DNA of 64,000 nt from a bacterium SCSIO 12827 (lineage in GTDB: Bacteria > Pseudomonadota > Alphaproteobacteria > Rhodospirillales > Casp-alpha2), in contig CP073746.1 in NCBI GenBank assembly GCA_024397995.1, positions 1,922,001 through 1,986,000 of the forward strand. Reading direction: 5' to 3'. Position numbers and translations under genes: made by a program. Under the pieces are notes generated by a model. It was given only the letters and a program-made list of their open reading frames with translations. It was not told the origin of the DNA and ran no database searches. Numbering within the stretch: position 1 is the stretch's first letter; every line of letters starts with the position of its first letter. This document shows positions 1 through 8,356 of the stretch, piece after piece.

Positions 1-252
1 ATGGTCGAGGGCTTCTATGGCCGTATGACCGCCTACCGCGAGGGTCTGACGGGCGGCGAGGGGGCTCTGGAGGGCGCCCTGCGCCGTAACCTTTACCGCA
101 ACGCCACGCCCCCTGATGCCGCCGTGGTGCGCCTGGCAGGCTACGTACGGGCCCAGACGGCAAGTCTGACGGCCCTAGGGGATGCGGACCTGCTTGCCGG
201 GCGCGTTGCGTTCACGGGCCCTGAATGGGCACCGGAGGGGGACGGGCAATGA
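1..252 (+). CDS. Ubiquinol-cytochrome c chaperone, C-terminal part (partial)
   Basis: The reading frame is open from the first base and ends at a TGA at 250-252, so only the last 83 residues are present and the true start lies outside the window. The residues (ENLYRN-like region, then a helix with AVVRLAGYVRAQ and a closing LLAGRVAF segment) resemble the C-terminal half of the CBP3/ubiquinol-cytochrome c chaperone family, which assists assembly of the cytochrome bc1 complex at the inner membrane. The stop overlaps the ATG of the next gene (ATGA), so the two are translationally coupled. In alphaproteobacteria this chaperone commonly precedes the DUF177 gene found here, which supports the call. 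Family assignment is from memory of the family and gene order. Confidence 0.6.
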   Translation: MVEGFYGRMTAYREGLTGGEGALEGALRRNLYRNATPPDAAVVRLAGYVRAQTASLTALGDADLLAGRVAFTGPEWAPEGDGQ

Positions 253-791
253 CCGCCGGTGTTTTTCCTTTGAGCCAACCGGTTCAGGTGAGCGACCTGC
301 TGCGCGGCGATGTCGTGTCCCTGACCATCGACGCCGACGATGACGAACGCCGGGCATTGGCCGATTTCCTGGACATTCCCGAAGTCAAATCCCTGGTTGC
401 GCGCGTCAAACTGCGGGCCGAGCCGGGGCGCCGGTTCGTCCTGGACGGAACCGTTGTCGCCGACCTGGTGCAGTCCTGCGTGGTCACTCTGGAGCCGGTC
501 GAGACCCGTGTCGAAGGGCCGATTCGCCACGTTTACATCGATACGCCCCCTGAAAATGAAGATGCCGACCTTGACCCCTTCGACGACGATTCTCCCGATC
601 TGATCGAGGGCGGCGTGATTGATGCCGGTGCAGCGGTTTGCGAGTATACGGCCCTGGAAATGGAGCCTTATCCCCGCGCCAAAGACGCGCCGACGGTCGA
701 AAATACGGCCCAGAACGGAGGCGGGGAGGCCGATCCGCCCAAAAACAACCCCTTCGCGGTCCTTGCGAAACTGCGCGATGTTGAAAAATAA
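249..791 (+). CDS. DUF177 (YceD-type) protein
   Basis: A 180-residue protein. I chose the ATG at 249, which overlaps the upstream stop as ATGA, over an in-frame start at 225 that would lie within the previous gene. The central CVVTLEPVETRVEG segment and the acidic stretch after it (ENEDADLDPFDDD) are typical of the DUF177/YceD family. Members are very often encoded directly upstream of rpmF, as here, and are linked to large-subunit rRNA/ribosome metabolism in bacteria and chloroplasts. The exact biochemical role is not clear from the sequence. A GC-rich hairpin with a T-run lies between this gene and rpmF. Confidence 0.85.
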   Translation: MTAGVFPLSQPVQVSDLLRGDVVSLTIDADDDERRALADFLDIPEVKSLVARVKLRAEPGRRFVLDGTVVADLVQSCVVTLEPVETRVEGPIRHVYIDTPPENEDADLDPFDDDSPDLIEGGVIDAGAAVCEYTALEMEPYPRAKDAPTVENTAQNGGGEADPPKNNPFAVLAKLRDVEK

Positions 792-845
792 TGGTGGGTT
801 AGCGCTTGCAGGTAAAAGCGAGATTGTTTAAGTAACCGGCTTTGC

Positions 846-877
846 GCCGCAGGCGGTTCGCCGCCCGGGCGTTTTTT
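846..877 (+). terminator. UUCG hairpin plus T-run upstream of rpmF
   Basis: A five-pair GC stem, GGCGG at 852-856 with CCGCC at 861-865, is closed by a TTCG tetraloop. A short outer pairing GCC/GGC follows, then a run of six T at 872-877. It sits 20 bases before the L32 start codon, so it is either an intrinsic terminator of the DUF177 transcript or an attenuator controlling rpmF. Confidence 0.5.
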
Positions 878-896
878 GAATGAAGGTGTAGTCAAC

Positions 897-1082
897 ATGG
901 CTGTTCCAAAGAAGAAGATCTCGAAGTCGAAAAGGGACATGAGGCGAGCCCATCACCGCTTGTCGCCGTCTTCGTATAACGAATGCCCCAAGTGCGGTGA
1001 ACTGAAGCGCCCCCACCATGTGTGTCAGGCGTGTGGTCATTATGACGACCGCGAAGTGATCGAAGCCGACGACGCCGCGTAG
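897..1082 (+). CDS. rpmF: 50S ribosomal protein L32
   Basis: A 61-residue protein starting [17 protein letters not shown], the characteristic L32 N-terminus. An in-frame upstream start at 876 would add seven residues that the family does not have, so I use the ATG at 897. A CPKC...CQAC pair of Cys-x2-Cys motifs near residues 28-46 should bind zinc. It is a structural protein of the large ribosomal subunit. It lies between DUF177 and plsX, the classic bacterial order rpmF-plsX-fabH, in which L32 expression is coupled to membrane lipid synthesis genes. Confidence 0.97.
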   Translation: MAVPKKKISKSKRDMRRAHHRLSPSSYNECPKCGELKRPHHVCQACGHYDDREVIEADDAA

Positions 1083-1132
1083 CCTGCTTTCCAGGCGCTA
1101 ACACAACGAGGCAGTCGGGAAAGGACATTTCC

Positions 1133-2251
1133 TTGTCGGATAACCTGACGCTCTCCATCGACGCCATGGGCGGGGACAATGCCCCGGACATGGTGGTGGA
1201 AGGCGTGGACACGGCTCTTGAGCGGCTGACGGGTGTCAGTTTTCTCCTGTTCGGTGACGAAGCCCGCCTGAACCCGCTGCTGGACCGGTTTCCCCGGGCC
1301 CGCGCGGCGTGTCAGGTGCGTCATACGGCCGATATCGTGACCAACGACGCCAAGCCGGCCCAGGCACTTCGCCAGGGCCGGAATTCCAGCATGCGCCTGG
1401 CCATCAACGCCGTCGGCGACGGCACGGCCGCGGGTATCGTGTCGGCCGGCAACACCGGTGCGCTCATGGCCATGGCCAAATTCGTGCTCAAGACCTTGCC
1501 GGGCATCGACCGACCCGCCATCGCGACCTATTTCCCGACGCGGCGCGGGGAAAGCGTCATGCTCGACCTGGGCGCCAATGTGGAATGCGATGCCGAGAAC
1601 TTGATCCAGTTCGCGGTGATGGGCGAGGTCTTCGCGCGCAACGTGCTGGGCCTGGAAAAGCCCACCGTCGGCATTCTCAACGTCGGCCAGGAAGACCTGA
1701 AGGGCAACCAGGCGGTCAAACTCGCGTCCAAGGGCTTGATGAATTCCAAGCTTCCGCTGCACTTCCACGGCTTCGTCGAAGGCGACGACATCGGCGCCGG
1801 CACCGTGGACGTGATCGTCACGGACGGGTTCACCGGTAATATCGCGCTCAAGACGGCCGAAGGCACGGCCAAGCTGTTCGGCCAATTCCTGAAGGAAGCC
1901 TTGACCAGCTCCCTACCGGCCAAGCTGGGCGCCATGCTGGCGAAATCGGCGCTCATGACCTTCAAGATGCGGGTCGACCCCCGGCGCTATAACGGGGCCA
2001 TGTTCGTCGGTCTGAACGGAATCTGTGTAAAAAGCCACGGCGGCACCGACGCGGTCGGCTTCGCCAACGCAATCCATGTTGCCTACGAGCTGATTTCCAA
2101 CAATTTCAACGAAAACATCAAGGAGGATTACGAACAATTCCGTGCCTCCTTCGATCCCAGCATCCTGACGGAAACCGACGACGACATTCCCGCCAACGGC
2201 TCGGATGTCCCCGACGGAAACGGCGGGTCCGGAGTGGTGGCCAACGGATGA
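1133..2251 (+). CDS. plsX: Phosphate acyltransferase PlsX
   Basis: A 372-residue protein beginning with a TTG codon at 1133, preceded by an AAGGA ribosome-binding site. The N-terminal [11 protein letters not shown] motif (about residues 8-18) is the family hallmark, and later segments such as SAGNTGALM and [10 protein letters not shown] match PlsX throughout its usual length. The enzyme converts acyl-ACP and phosphate to acyl-phosphate, the donor used by PlsY to start phospholipid synthesis; it is a peripheral membrane protein. A low-complexity tail after about residue 350 (rich in D, G and N) is not needed for the fold. Its stop overlaps the fabH start. Confidence 0.97.
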   Translation: MSDNLTLSIDAMGGDNAPDMVVEGVDTALERLTGVSFLLFGDEARLNPLLDRFPRARAACQVRHTADIVTNDAKPAQALRQGRNSSMRLAINAVGDGTAAGIVSAGNTGALMAMAKFVLKTLPGIDRPAIATYFPTRRGESVMLDLGANVECDAENLIQFAVMGEVFARNVLGLEKPTVGILNVGQEDLKGNQAVKLASKGLMNSKLPLHFHGFVEGDDIGAGTVDVIVTDGFTGNIALKTAEGTAKLFGQFLKEALTSSLPAKLGAMLAKSALMTFKMRVDPRRYNGAMFVGLNGICVKSHGGTDAVGFANAIHVAYELISNNFNENIKEDYEQFRASFDPSILTETDDDIPANGSDVPDGNGGSGVVANG

Positions 2252-3255
2252 CCATGCCTCGCTCGATCATTCTGGGCTGCGGCTCCTATCTGCCGGAGCG
2301 TGTCGTCACGAACGACGAATTGGCCCAACGCGTCGACACCACCGATGAGTGGATCGTCGAACGCACGGGCATCCGCCAGCGCCACATCGCCGAGGACGGA
2401 CAGTTCACCTCCGACCTCGCTTTCGCTGCTGCGGAACGAGCCATCGACCATGCCGGAATCGCCGTCGACGACATTGATCTGGTGATCCTGGCGACAACGA
2501 CGCCGGACCAGACCTTCCCCTCGACGGCGACAAAAGTGCAGGCACGGCTCGGGATGTCGAACGGCGCCGCCTTCGATATTCAGGCCGTGTGCTCCGGATT
2601 CTTGTACGGAATTTCCACCGCAGACGCCTTCATCCGATCGGGGCAGGCCAAGACCGTGCTGTTGATCGGTGCCGAAACGTTTTCCCGAATTCTCGATTGG
2701 GAAGACCGTTCGACCTGCGTGCTGTTCGGCGATGGGGCAGGGGCCGTTGTCCTGCAGGCATCCGCCAACGGCGCCAGCGCGGACAATGACGGCGCCGGCA
2801 GCGGCCACAACCGGGAACGCGGCATCCTGTCCACGCATCTGCATTCGGACGGCAAGCTCAACGACCTTCTTTATGTCGACGGCGGGCCGTCCTCGACCCA
2901 GACCGTGGGCCATGTCCGCATGGTCGGACGCGAGGTTTTCCGCCATGCAGTGACCAATCTGGCCGCCGTGGTCGACGAAGCGCTGGACGCCAACGGCCTG
3001 GAACGCGACGACATTTCCTGGATCGTCCCGCATCAGGCCAACAAGCGTATTCTCGACTCGACCGCACGCAAACTGGGTGTGTCGCCGGAACGGGTCGTTA
3101 CGACAGTGGACCGGCATGCAAACACCTCGGCCGCGTCCATTCCGCTGGCGTTGGATGCCGCTGTCAAGGACGGCCGGATCAAGCGCGGCGACCTGCTTCT
3201 GCTCGAAGCCATGGGCGGCGGGCTGACTTGGGGCTCCGCCCTCGTACGTTGGTAA
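2248..3255 (+). CDS. fabH: Beta-ketoacyl-ACP synthase III
   Basis: A 335-residue thiolase-fold enzyme. The catalytic triad can be read directly: Cys115 in AVCSGF, His262 in PHQAN and Asn292 in RHANTSAA. It condenses acetyl-CoA with malonyl-ACP to start type II fatty acid synthesis in the cytoplasm. The start ATG overlaps the plsX stop (ATGA), so the two genes are coupled in one operon. The closing [13 protein letters not shown] is a normal FabH C-terminus. Residues 175-190 form a slightly longer glycine/serine loop than in the E. coli protein; nothing suggests loss of function. Confidence 0.97.
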   Translation: MTMPRSIILGCGSYLPERVVTNDELAQRVDTTDEWIVERTGIRQRHIAEDGQFTSDLAFAAAERAIDHAGIAVDDIDLVILATTTPDQTFPSTATKVQARLGMSNGAAFDIQAVCSGFLYGISTADAFIRSGQAKTVLLIGAETFSRILDWEDRSTCVLFGDGAGAVVLQASANGASADNDGAGSGHNRERGILSTHLHSDGKLNDLLYVDGGPSSTQTVGHVRMVGREVFRHAVTNLAAVVDEALDANGLERDDISWIVPHQANKRILDSTARKLGVSPERVVTTVDRHANTSAASIPLALDAAVKDGRIKRGDLLLLEAMGGGLTWGSALVRW

Positions 3256-3362
3256 TTTCCCGCCTGATTTTAGGTTGTTACACGCAACCCTTTGACGTTG
3301 ACGGCTTTCTCCGGCGAGGATACCCTTTGCCTCGCTCGCGGACCTAAGGGGGACCGAAAATT

Positions 3363-3668
3363 ATGGCTGGTAAAACAATCACCCGCGCACAGCTGGGTGA
3401 GGCGGTGTATCAGGAAGTCGGGCTGTCGCGGAATGAATCCGCGGCCCTCTTGGAGAATGTCCTAGGCTATATGACGGATGCCCTGGCACGTGGCGAAACC
3501 GTGAAGATTTCGTCGTTCGGCAGTTTCTCCGTCCGCCAGAAGGGGCAGCGCATCGGACGCAACCCGAAGACCGGGCAGGAAGTGCCGATCCTTCCCAGGA
3601 AGGTTCTGGTGTTCCGGCCTTCGCAGGTCCTGAAAAGCCGGATCAATCGTTCCATAAGCAACAGCTAG
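3363..3668 (+). CDS. ihfA: Integration host factor subunit alpha
   Basis: A 101-residue HU/IHF-fold DNA-bending protein. Alpha-subunit features are visible: [22 protein letters not shown] at the start, the beta-arm with [12 protein letters not shown] and the [14 protein letters not shown]-terminal part. It would pair with IHF beta, encoded elsewhere, to bend DNA in transcription, replication and recombination. A GGGGGA ribosome-binding site precedes the ATG. It is followed 13 bases later by a MerR gene; plsX-fabH-ihfA-merR is a conserved alphaproteobacterial arrangement. Confidence 0.96.
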   Translation: MAGKTITRAQLGEAVYQEVGLSRNESAALLENVLGYMTDALARGETVKISSFGSFSVRQKGQRIGRNPKTGQEVPILPRKVLVFRPSQVLKSRINRSISNS

Positions 3669-3681
3669 GCGCGGCGTAGAG

Positions 3682-4080
3682 ATGCCTGCGGATGACGCCA
3701 GGACTGTGAAGAAGTCGGCGGGCGCGTTCCGCACGATCAGCGAAGTCGCCGACGAGCTCGGCCTGCCGCAACACGTGCTGCGGTTCTGGGAAACCAAATC
3801 CCCCCAGATCAAGCCCATGAAGCGCGGTGGTGGCCGGCGTTATTACCGGCCCGAGGACATCGTGCTTCTCGACCGTATCCGGCGCTGGCTATACGAAGAC
3901 GGCTACACCATCAAGGGCGTGCAGAAGCTGTTGAAGGACGGCGTCACCGACGACGGCGGCGAGGGCCAGGACATGCCCGCGGCTCCGGCCCCGAAATCCG
4001 TCCCCGCGGACGACGGACAGGCCGCGCAACTGGCCGCCGTATTGGCCGAATTGAAGGATATCCGGGCCCTTCTCAACTAA
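3682..4080 (+). CDS. MerR-family transcriptional regulator
   Basis: A 132-residue protein with an N-terminal MerR winged helix: [22 protein letters not shown] (about residues 15-36), then a [33 protein letters not shown] helix pair typical of MerR coiled-coil starts. A Pro/Ala/Asp-rich linker and a short C-terminal helix ([16 protein letters not shown]) follow; I see no metal-binding cysteines and no effector domain. It lies 13 bases behind ihfA and is probably co-transcribed. Its target is unknown, and regulators of this type commonly sit between ihfA and the tRNA-Pro gene in related genomes. Confidence 0.9.
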   Translation: MPADDARTVKKSAGAFRTISEVADELGLPQHVLRFWETKSPQIKPMKRGGGRRYYRPEDIVLLDRIRRWLYEDGYTIKGVQKLLKDGVTDDGGEGQDMPAAPAPKSVPADDGQAAQLAAVLAELKDIRALLN

Positions 4081-4247
4081 GCTCACAGCCCGCTCAGAAA
4101 AATCGTCCGGACCCGGCCAGGGTTGTTGCTCCCACTGGGCGCAGCAAGTATAGTCCGGCCCGCACGTCACCGGGGTTTTGCCCCGATGCACCTGCCGGTG
4201 GCCGCGAGCCCTCCCAAGGCAAATGATCGCGGCGCCAATAATGTAGT

Positions 4248-4324
4248 CGGAGCGTAGCGCAGCCTGGTAGCGCACCACACTGGGGGTGTGGGGGTCGTGG
4301 GTTCGAATCCCGCCGCTCCGACCA
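4248..4324 (+). tRNA. tRNA-Pro (anticodon GGG)
   Basis: The acceptor arms CGGAGCG (4248-4254) and CGCTCCG pair fully. The anticodon stem CCACA/TGTGG encloses the loop CTGGGGG, giving anticodon GGG. The T-arm contains GGTTCGAATCC, and the gene encodes ACCA at its end. It follows the merR gene in the conserved order. Confidence 0.97.
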
Positions 4325-4418
4325 TTTCTCTTTATTCAGATCACGTCTTCCGCCGCGGCTCTCGCAGACCGCGGGCGGGGTTGGGCTGTCTGCATCGCAT
4401 CGGTCCGGGCACAATTCA

Positions 4419-4429
4419 ACCAAATAGGT
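4419..4429 (+). promoter_or_regulatory. 11-bp motif, copy 1 (candidate operator)
   Basis: ACCAAATAGGT, repeated exactly at 4909-4919. This copy lies about 110 bases before the start of the winged-helix-like gene at 4540. A near-symmetric ACC...GGT core suggests a protein-binding site, but binding is inferred only from repetition and position. Confidence 0.35.
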
Positions 4430-4539
4430 CAATTTAGCATTGGTGAATTTTCAACGAATGAGACATATCCTGACGATAATATTTCGCATAGGAAGCATCC
4501 AGGCGATGCCCCATACTGCGGACCAGGAGCGCCCCATCC

Positions 4540-4917
4540 TTGGACAACGCCAATCCGATCAACGGCGATCAGATCAGCTGGATATTCTCGGCTATTGACC
4601 GACGGAAACGGCTGTTTGATGACGGCATCGACGAAGTTGGCTTCGCGAGCCTTGTCGCGATCGCTCATGGACACCTTCGCGGCGCACCGTTCGACATTAC
4701 CTCGCTCTCAAGTTGGTTAAGCATTCCCCGCACCAATTGCCAGCGCCTCGTCGAAAGTTGGGAGGCCGCCGGACTGTGCGAAAGAAGCCGATCGGGCCGT
4801 CGGGCACTTTTGGTACCCACGACGAAATGCTTCGAAAAGCTCGACCTTCTATCGTCCTATATCCGCGCCAATCCCATGCCTGATGGATGTACGGCGGCAG
4901 CCCTATCGACCAAATAG
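4540..4917 (+). CDS. Small winged-helix-like DNA-binding protein
   Basis: A 125-residue protein with a TTG start at 4540. The middle region, FDITSLSSWLSIPRTNCQRLVESWEAAGLCERSR (about residues 50-84), reads as a helix-turn-helix: a sensing helix, a turn, a recognition helix with RTNCQRLV, then a wing leading to a long C-terminal helix. This resembles MarR-like regulators lacking a ligand domain. The gene and its surroundings are more AT-rich than the adjoining chromosome. The same 11-bp motif lies upstream of this gene and at its stop codon, just before the outer-membrane gene, which suggests it controls both. The function and family are not firmly recognised. Confidence 0.6.
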   Translation: MDNANPINGDQISWIFSAIDRRKRLFDDGIDEVGFASLVAIAHGHLRGAPFDITSLSSWLSIPRTNCQRLVESWEAAGLCERSRSGRRALLVPTTKCFEKLDLLSSYIRANPMPDGCTAAALSTK

Positions 4918-4919
4918 GT
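4909..4919 (+). promoter_or_regulatory. 11-bp motif, copy 2 (candidate operator)
   Basis: Second exact copy of ACCAAATAGGT. It includes the TAG stop codon of the winged-helix-like gene and lies 80 bases before the outer-membrane protein start at 4999. Confidence 0.35.
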
Positions 4920-4998
4920 TACTTCAACGTTTTACTATTTTTTGAATTAAGATTAGCAACCTTAAGTAGTTAATCAATTGCTTGAGGGGCATCCCGTA

Positions 4999-5673
4999 AT
5001 GACCAAAACTTATCTCCCTTTGCTCGCTGGTGCCGTTGTTCTTGGCCTAGCAAGTGGACCGGCATATGCCGATAGCTGGTATGTCGCCGGCAACGTCGGC
5101 TTAACATCCCTTTCCGACTCGGCGACGACTGACACCTTCGCGGGCGGCAACGTGTCCACCGACATCGAATATGATTCAGGTATCGGGCTTTCCGGCGCGA
5201 TCGGCCGGTCCTTCGGCGCTTTCCGGGTAGAGGGCGAAGTGTCATACCGGAACAATTCATCGGATCAGGCAACGGACATCACCGGATCGCTGGCTGGTAA
5301 CCTGTTCACCGCCGCCGGCCCGCTTGCGATCGACGCCGACATGTCGTCACTCGGTCTTCTTGCCAACGCTTATTATGATTTCAAGAACGACAGCCAGTGG
5401 ACGCCGTTCTTGATGGGTGGCCTCGGCATCACGCGCCTGAATCTTGATGTCAAAAGTATCGGGGGCGCCTCTGTGAATTATGACGAAACCGATACCGTGG
5501 TGGCCTATCAAGTCGGCATGGGGGTCGGCTATCAAGTGACGCCGGAAACGTCAGTCACTGCATCATATCGATATTTTGCGACCGCCGATGCCTCGTTCAA
5601 CGACAGCGTGGACAAGGTTGATGCGGAATATGGAACCCACAATTTCTGGATCGGTGTCGTTCACCAGTTCTAA
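4999..5673 (+). CDS. Outer-membrane beta-barrel protein (opacity/OmpA-like barrel)
   Basis: A 224-residue protein. I chose the ATG at 4999, preceded by GAGGGG, over a TTG at 4978, because it puts the signal peptide at the very N-terminus: MTKTYLPLLAGAVVLGLASGPAYA, with cleavage before DSWYVAG. The rest alternates hydrophobic and polar residues in the pattern of an eight-stranded barrel, with SWYVAGNVGL at the first strand and YRYFATAD near the last. It ends in Phe (WIGVVHQF), the usual BamA recognition signal. It is a small outer-membrane porin/adhesin-type protein of unknown ligand. A good terminator follows it. Confidence 0.88.
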   Translation: MTKTYLPLLAGAVVLGLASGPAYADSWYVAGNVGLTSLSDSATTDTFAGGNVSTDIEYDSGIGLSGAIGRSFGAFRVEGEVSYRNNSSDQATDITGSLAGNLFTAAGPLAIDADMSSLGLLANAYYDFKNDSQWTPFLMGGLGITRLNLDVKSIGGASVNYDETDTVVAYQVGMGVGYQVTPETSVTASYRYFATADASFNDSVDKVDAEYGTHNFWIGVVHQF

Positions 5674-5703
5674 GGCGTAAAACGCCGTATGGGAGATTTG
5701 AAG

Positions 5704-5739
5704 AGAGCCGTCCCGCCGATCATGGCCGGACGGCTCTTT
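5704..5739 (+). terminator. Intrinsic terminator of the outer-membrane gene
   Basis: Inverted repeat AGAGCCGTCC (5704-5713) with GGACGGCTCT (5728-5737), a ten-pair stem, followed by T residues. It is 30 bases after the stop at 5673. Confidence 0.8.
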
Positions 5740-5770
5740 CCATGTCTACCGATCACTTGCAGGCACAAAG

Positions 5771-5800
5771 AAAAAGGGCCGGAACACGAAGTTCCGGCCC
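5771..5800 (-). terminator. Intrinsic terminator for the minus-strand ferredoxin-like gene
   Basis: A perfect ten-pair stem GGGCCGGAAC/GTTCCGGCCC (5776-5785 and 5791-5800) with a five-base loop. Read on the minus strand it is followed by TTTTT (5771-5775). It therefore ends transcription from the gene at 5921-6286 and meets the plus-strand terminator tail to tail. Confidence 0.85.
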
Positions 5801-5920
5801 GCAGTCTGTGCTCTTGAGGGAAGGGAGGATTCATTACAAATCCATCCAACACCCCGACTATGACAGGCCCGCCATAGCGCGGCTGTGATTGCCATCACAA
5901 CCCTGGGAAAAATTGCCTTA

Positions 5921-6286
5921 TTATGTGCCGGGTGGCGGCAACTCATTGATTTTGTTTGTTTCTTTTTTCAGGTTTAGTTCCAATTCCAGGTCATCCAGGA
6001 ACCCACCGACGTCATTTGGCGCGAGTCCAAGGTGAAACGCGCCGCCGGGGGCTACCCGCACTGTCGGCCCGAAATCGCAGCGCCCCATGCACACCGTCCG
6101 TTCGACCCGAATATCGAGACCACGGGCCCGCACTTCCGCTTCGATGGCTTTGGCCAGATCCTCGCTGTTCCGCGCGGCGCAGGACGCCAGATCAGAGCGC
6201 AGACGGCGATTGATACAGATCATGATGGTCCAGCCGGCGGCGGGCGGCGGTACGGGCGGTGTGAAGGGAAGGTTATCCTGCGGCAT
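5921..6286 (-). CDS. (2Fe-2S) ferredoxin-like domain protein
   Basis: A 121-residue protein when started at the ATG at 6286. A longer frame exists back to a TTG at 6346, but that extension has no ribosome-binding site or family match. The region MICINRR...SCAARNSEDLAKAIEAEVRARGLDIRVERTVCMGRCDFGPTVRVAPGG has four cysteines spaced as in thioredoxin-like [2Fe-2S] ferredoxins (Cys-x(n)-Cys followed by a late Cys-x3-Cys). Such proteins carry electrons or act as small redox domains in the cytoplasm. No neighbouring redox partner is visible, so its pathway is unknown. A strong terminator follows. Confidence 0.8.
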   Translation of the reverse strand: MPQDNLPFTPPVPPPAAGWTIMICINRRLRSDLASCAARNSEDLAKAIEAEVRARGLDIRVERTVCMGRCDFGPTVRVAPGGAFHLGLAPNDVGGFLDDLELELNLKKETNKINELPPPGT

Positions 6287-6580
6287 GACGGGGCGTGACA
6301 AACATGGCATGAGGAGGGGAAATCGGGACTGGCATGGAAAGTGCAATTTGCCTCAGTGGTAACCCGGTGGGCCGGAACTTTTCTCCTCCTCCCCCCAAGC
6401 ACTGGTTCACTGGGTTGCCGACCCTCCAAAAAATCATTGAAAACTCAACGCGTTGGCTGCATTCACCGGTGCAGGGCCAAAACCCGACCGCAGCTGAAAC
6501 GTGCATTGGGAAAAGTTGTTCTTCGCACAACGCGTGGCGTTTTGAGAAACCTTGGCGAAATGCGACGACCACATCATGGT

Positions 6581-6868
6581 TCAGGCGTCATCGCCTGTCA
6601 GCAAGCGCCGGCCCGCATCGGTCAATTTACAGACCTGCCAGTCGGGCTTGAGGGGATTGTTGAACCAAGGTTCGGCCCAGCCGTGTTCGATACAGGCGTT
6701 GACCGTGCGGTCGCTGACTTTCTGGCCGACCTCATCAAACAACGGCAGCTTCCCGCCAGCCTGATTCAAGCCGCGGCGCAGCCATTTGCGCTGCTGCGCC
6801 GTCGGCTGCGGCCCCGCACCAGAATCCTGCCGCCTGCGTTCATTGATCTCTGTCTGGCCTTGCGACAT
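6581..6868 (-). CDS. Conserved small protein, winged-helix-like
   Basis: A 95-residue protein. Two ATG codons lie at 6871 and 6868; an AGGAGG ribosome-binding site ends one base before the first, so the second at 6868 has the more workable spacing. The body reads QRKWLRRGLNQAGGKLPLFDEVGQKVSDRTVNACIEHGWAEPWFNNPLKPDWQVCKLTDAGRRLL. A helix followed by a CIEHGWAEPW strand and LTDAGRRLL helix is reminiscent of winged-helix proteins, where 'LTxxGRxLL' often ends the domain. I do not recognise a specific family and assign no function. The 294 bases between this gene and 6286 show nothing definable. Confidence 0.7.
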   Translation of the reverse strand: MSQGQTEINERRRQDSGAGPQPTAQQRKWLRRGLNQAGGKLPLFDEVGQKVSDRTVNACIEHGWAEPWFNNPLKPDWQVCKLTDAGRRLLTGDDA

Positions 6869-6977
6869 CATGCCTCCTGCTCACCTGCCATCATGTCCCG
6901 TCCTCCGGGCGGCGTCTTTGGTGATGGTAATTGAGTTCCCGAGCCCCGCCAACCGATTAGGGCCGCAGGCACTGAAC

Positions 6978-7295
6978 ATGACCGCGAAATTCATCTACAT
7001 GACCGCCACCGACATGGACGAGGCGCGGCGCATCGCCGAAACCCTGGTCGATGAGCGCCTAATCGCCTGCGCCAACATCCTGGGCGCCATGGAATCGGTC
7101 TATCGCTGGGACGGCAAGGTCACGCGCGGCAGCGAAGTCGCGGTGATCCTGAAGACATGGGGGGACCTGGCCGAAACGGCGATCGCCCGCGCGGCCGAGT
7201 TGCACAGCTACGACTGCCCTTGTCTGGTGGTTCTCGATCTGGCCGGCGGCCATGCGCTGTTTCTGAATTGGATATCGGCGGAAACGGGCGGGTAG
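6978..7295 (+). CDS. cutA: Divalent-cation tolerance protein CutA
   Basis: A 105-residue protein, full length for CutA1. I use the ATG at 6978, since the frame is open further upstream but the family begins near FIYMTATDMDEARRIAETLVDERLIACANI. The ESVYRWDGKV and AAELHSYDCPCLVVL segments are diagnostic. CutA1 forms a ferredoxin-like trimer in the cytoplasm and has been linked to copper tolerance, though its physiological role is disputed. It stands alone between the gene at 6581-6868 (minus) and the minus-strand gene at 7312. Confidence 0.94.
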   Translation: MTAKFIYMTATDMDEARRIAETLVDERLIACANILGAMESVYRWDGKVTRGSEVAVILKTWGDLAETAIARAAELHSYDCPCLVVLDLAGGHALFLNWISAETGG

Positions 7296-7311
7296 GGAAA
7301 CCCTTCGCGGC

Positions 7312-8244
7312 TCAGGATTTGAGAATGCCCGCGCCGATTTTCTCGACAATGGCCTTGGCCGCCTCTTCCGAGGCAATGCCGCCTGCAAAACCAACCTGAA
7401 TGGCCTGAGACAAGGGACGCAGCAGCATGGCGCGGCGCAGGTCGACACTGTCCTCGCCCGTATCCCGCAATTGGCCGGCGACGCCGCTCAGGCTGCTGCA
7501 CAGGCGGGCGACATGTTCGTAGCGCGTGTTCTCAAGCTGATCCTGGGCGCGCATGGCTTCTGCCACCACGCGGGCCAGTGTGTTGCGCAGATCCCGGTCG
7601 AACTCACCCTTTTCCAGGCGCGGTGCGATGCCGTTGATCAGTGATTTGATCTCGTCGCCGATGAACTGCAGACGGCAGCCCTTCACATCCTCTTCGGCGG
7701 CGGCGACATCCATTTCCTTGTCGAGGAAACCGATCTTCTCGCCCTTCAGCTTTCGGCTCAGGTGGTTCGGCGCGTCGATGGCCTTCGCCCCCTCGTCCTG
7801 CACCCGCTTGGGCCCCATGTAGTCCTCGGTCACCACGAAGGGGCGGCGCTTTTCCACCAAACGAGTGATGCGCGACATCAGGCCGACGGCGGAAACGGGT
7901 TTCGACACGACATCGTCGACCCCCATGTCGAGGGCCGCCTTGACCGCCTTGGGGTCCTCGTCCTCGACGACGACCAGAATGATGGGCACGAAGGGGTTGT
8001 GGCCGATTTTTCCCTGACGGATCTTTTGCGTCACGGCGGCGAAATTGCCGTCAGGCAGGCGTAGTTCTCCGATAATCAGGTCGGGATCGTTCTGGCCAAG
8101 GACGGTGACCACTTCCTTGCAGTCGTCACCCAGGCGAATATCCCGGCAGCCTTCGTTGAACAGAATATGGCGGACGCCCTGGCGGGCGCTGGCGTCGCCA
8201 TCGACCAGAAACACGCCGATATTGCCAAAATTCAGTGTCGCCAT
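7312..8244 (-). CDS. Response-regulator-like protein with degenerate receiver
   Basis: A 310-residue protein. Residues 8-125 have the receiver fold: FLVDGDASA at the acidic pocket (Asp15, Asp17), DLIIGELRLPDG at the phosphorylation strand and VVSKP with Lys115. The residue in the phospho-acceptor position is Glu60 instead of Asp, and the usual Thr/Ser position falls within the hydrophobic VVVEDED strand. A linker with FVVTEDYMGPKR follows, then a largely helical C-terminal half (about residues 170-305) without a recognisable output domain. The receiver may be locked or phosphorylation-independent. The gene lies downstream of ispDF on the same strand with a 112-base gap. The C-terminal function is unknown. 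Confidence 0.8.
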   Translation of the reverse strand: MATLNFGNIGVFLVDGDASARQGVRHILFNEGCRDIRLGDDCKEVVTVLGQNDPDLIIGELRLPDGNFAAVTQKIRQGKIGHNPFVPIILVVVEDEDPKAVKAALDMGVDDVVSKPVSAVGLMSRITRLVEKRRPFVVTEDYMGPKRVQDEGAKAIDAPNHLSRKLKGEKIGFLDKEMDVAAAEEDVKGCRLQFIGDEIKSLINGIAPRLEKGEFDRDLRNTLARVVAEAMRAQDQLENTRYEHVARLCSSLSGVAGQLRDTGEDSVDLRRAMLLRPLSQAIQVGFAGGIASEEAAKAIVEKIGAGILKS

Positions 8245-8356
8245 TGTTCAGGCGTTTCCCCGGTCTTTTGATTCATCGCGTCCCCACGCCAACTGGCCGG
8301 AATATAGAACGTACGCCGGGCCTCTGTGAACCGACGTTCACACGAGGGCGTGCAAG

